The translations under genes and the position numbers were made by a program. From Promethearchaeota archaeon (GTDB lineage Archaea; Asgardarchaeota; Lokiarchaeia; Sigynarchaeales; SOKP01): a stretch of 15,047 bases of DNA. Within the stretch, counting starts at the first letter, position 1, and each line of letters starts with the position of its first letter. The notes under the pieces are model-generated. The model was not told where the DNA came from. It made no database searches and saw nothing but the letters and a program-made list of their open reading frames with translations. Positions 14,172-15,047 of this stretch are shown here, piece after piece. Location of the stretch: the NCBI GenBank assembly GCA_016839845.1, contig JAEOTL010000149.1, positions 1-15,047 on the forward strand, in the 5' to 3' direction.

Positions 14172-15047
14172 ATGAGGAGTAAAATTAGTCCTATTCCCTC
14201 TCTATACTTTGTGGGACATTTCGCAATTGACAATGTAATTCGATTAAAACAGCAAAATAACCCAATGTTGGGTGGAAGCGTTTCATATGGTTCTTTAGCT
14301 TTAAGCTCTTATACTCAAAAGGTTAAATTGAGCATAATTTCCCATATTGGAGAAAAAAATTTTGACAAATCTTTTCTAAGTTTACTAAAAACTCAAAATA
14401 TTGATTTGGGAGGAATAAAATATTCGAATGTCAGAAATACTCAATTTGAGTTACTTTATTATAACAATTCGAGAACTTTATACCTTAAATCAAAAAGTCC
14501 AAATCTTGAGTTTAATGATATACCCCGAAGATATCTGGAAAATCCTCCTGATGCTATAGCATTGGTACCATTATGTAATGAAATCACATATAACTATCTA
14601 AAAAAATCATCAAGTTCCTTTCCACATATTTATTTTGGCATCGATTTACAGGGTTTTATTAGACGATTTGATAAAGATGGGAAGGTTTCCTATTCCTTAA
14701 ATAAAGAAGAAAGGATTAAGATTGATAGAATTGTAAATCTTTTTGGAGATAAGTTGATTCTTAAAGGATCTGAAGAAGAACTGAGTCTTCTAACAGATAA
14801 GCACGAAGATCATAATAGTATAATGCATTATTTTAAGAAATTTAACTCAAAGGGAATCTTTATTATGACTTTAGGTGAAAAAGGATCAATGATTTTTAGT
14901 AAAGGACATTCTATCCTAGAGATTCCAGCGTTTAAACCTAAAAAAGTCACGGATGAAACTGGAGCTGGGGATGTCTATTTTTCAATATTTTTATATGAAT
15001 TCCTTCTCTCTAATAAATCATGGGAAGCTCTTGAAAACGGTGCCCTT
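14172..15047 (+). CDS. PfkB/ribokinase-family sugar kinase, 3' end outside window
   Basis: A small-molecule kinase of the PfkB family, 292 codons to the window edge with no stop. Residues 10-24 (SLYFVGHFAIDNVIR) form the first strand and substrate-binding Asp region. GGSVSYGSLALSSY (34-47) and SIISHIGEKNF (54-64) match the family pattern GGxxxxxAxxLAxLG and VGxDxFG. IDLQGFIRRF (157-166) is a core block, and FIMTLGEKGSMIF (230-242) matches the V.T.G..G..... block. TDETGAGDVYFS (260-271) is the ATP/catalytic motif, with Asp267 as predicted base. The motif reads DETGAGD instead of the more common DTTGAGD. The substrate cannot be told from this sequence; the DLQGF/R block resembles inositol- and nucleoside-type members, which is a weak hint only. 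Its ATG is 3 bases after the coiled-coil stop. Confidence 0.9.
   Translation, partial: MRSKISPIPSLYFVGHFAIDNVIRLKQQNNPMLGGSVSYGSLALSSYTQKVKLSIISHIGEKNFDKSFLSLLKTQNIDLGGIKYSNVRNTQFELLYYNNSRTLYLKSKSPNLEFNDIPRRYLENPPDAIALVPLCNEITYNYLKKSSSSFPHIYFGIDLQGFIRRFDKDGKVSYSLNKEERIKIDRIVNLFGDKLILKGSEEELSLLTDKHEDHNSIMHYFKKFNSKGIFIMTLGEKGSMIFSKGHSILEIPAFKPKKVTDETGAGDVYFSIFLYEFLLSNKSWEALENGAL

Noticed and set aside
1..15047. tRNA, rRNA, CRISPR arrays, insertion sequences
   Set aside because: Gaps between genes are short and none shows a cloverleaf, spaced repeats or transposase fragments.

Overview
The window looks archaeal. It is AT-rich (roughly one third G+C by eye) and carries an A-type (archaeal) ATP synthase operon. 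It also has an archaeal tRNA-splicing endonuclease, TATA-box-like promoters, and Shine-Dalgarno matches to the archaeal 16S 3' end. An Asgard archaeon (Lokiarchaeia-like) is my best guess for the lineage. That is inference from overall gene character and not proven by a marker gene here.

Positions 1-9029, + strand: a compact ATP synthase operon in the order K (rotor ring, cut at the window start), C, H, F, E, A, B, D, I. Most junctions overlap or lie within a few bases, apart from the K-C gap and the E start. Together the genes encode the catalytic head (A3B3), central stalk (D, F, C), peripheral stalks (E, H) and membrane part (I, K). Three genes need comment at their 5' ends. The family-typical N-termini of C and D, and perhaps E, continue upstream of every in-frame ATG/GTG/TTG. 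They begin near a non-standard codon (ACG, ATC, ATA) placed 5-7 bases after a good Shine-Dalgarno match. D gains 72 residues this way.

Positions 9030-11380, + strand: a small two-helix membrane protein with a C-terminal zinc ribbon, then a second full-length catalytic subunit A (A2) with its own TATA-like promoter and no partner B copy. A2 keeps the Walker lysine and the catalytic glutamate. It has proline where the phosphate-contacting arginine of the GER motif should be, plus two further changes near the active site. This is the most interesting part of the window.

Positions 11381-15047: tRNA-splicing endonuclease EndA on the - strand, convergent with A2. It is divergent from a + strand cluster made of a MEMO1-family protein, a 370-residue coiled-coil protein with a recurring ~20-residue motif, and a PfkB-type sugar kinase cut by the window end. 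I found no RNA genes, insertion sequences, CRISPR arrays or inteins. No gene-free stretch exceeds 300 bases; the longest is the 119-base divergent promoter region at 12007-12125.
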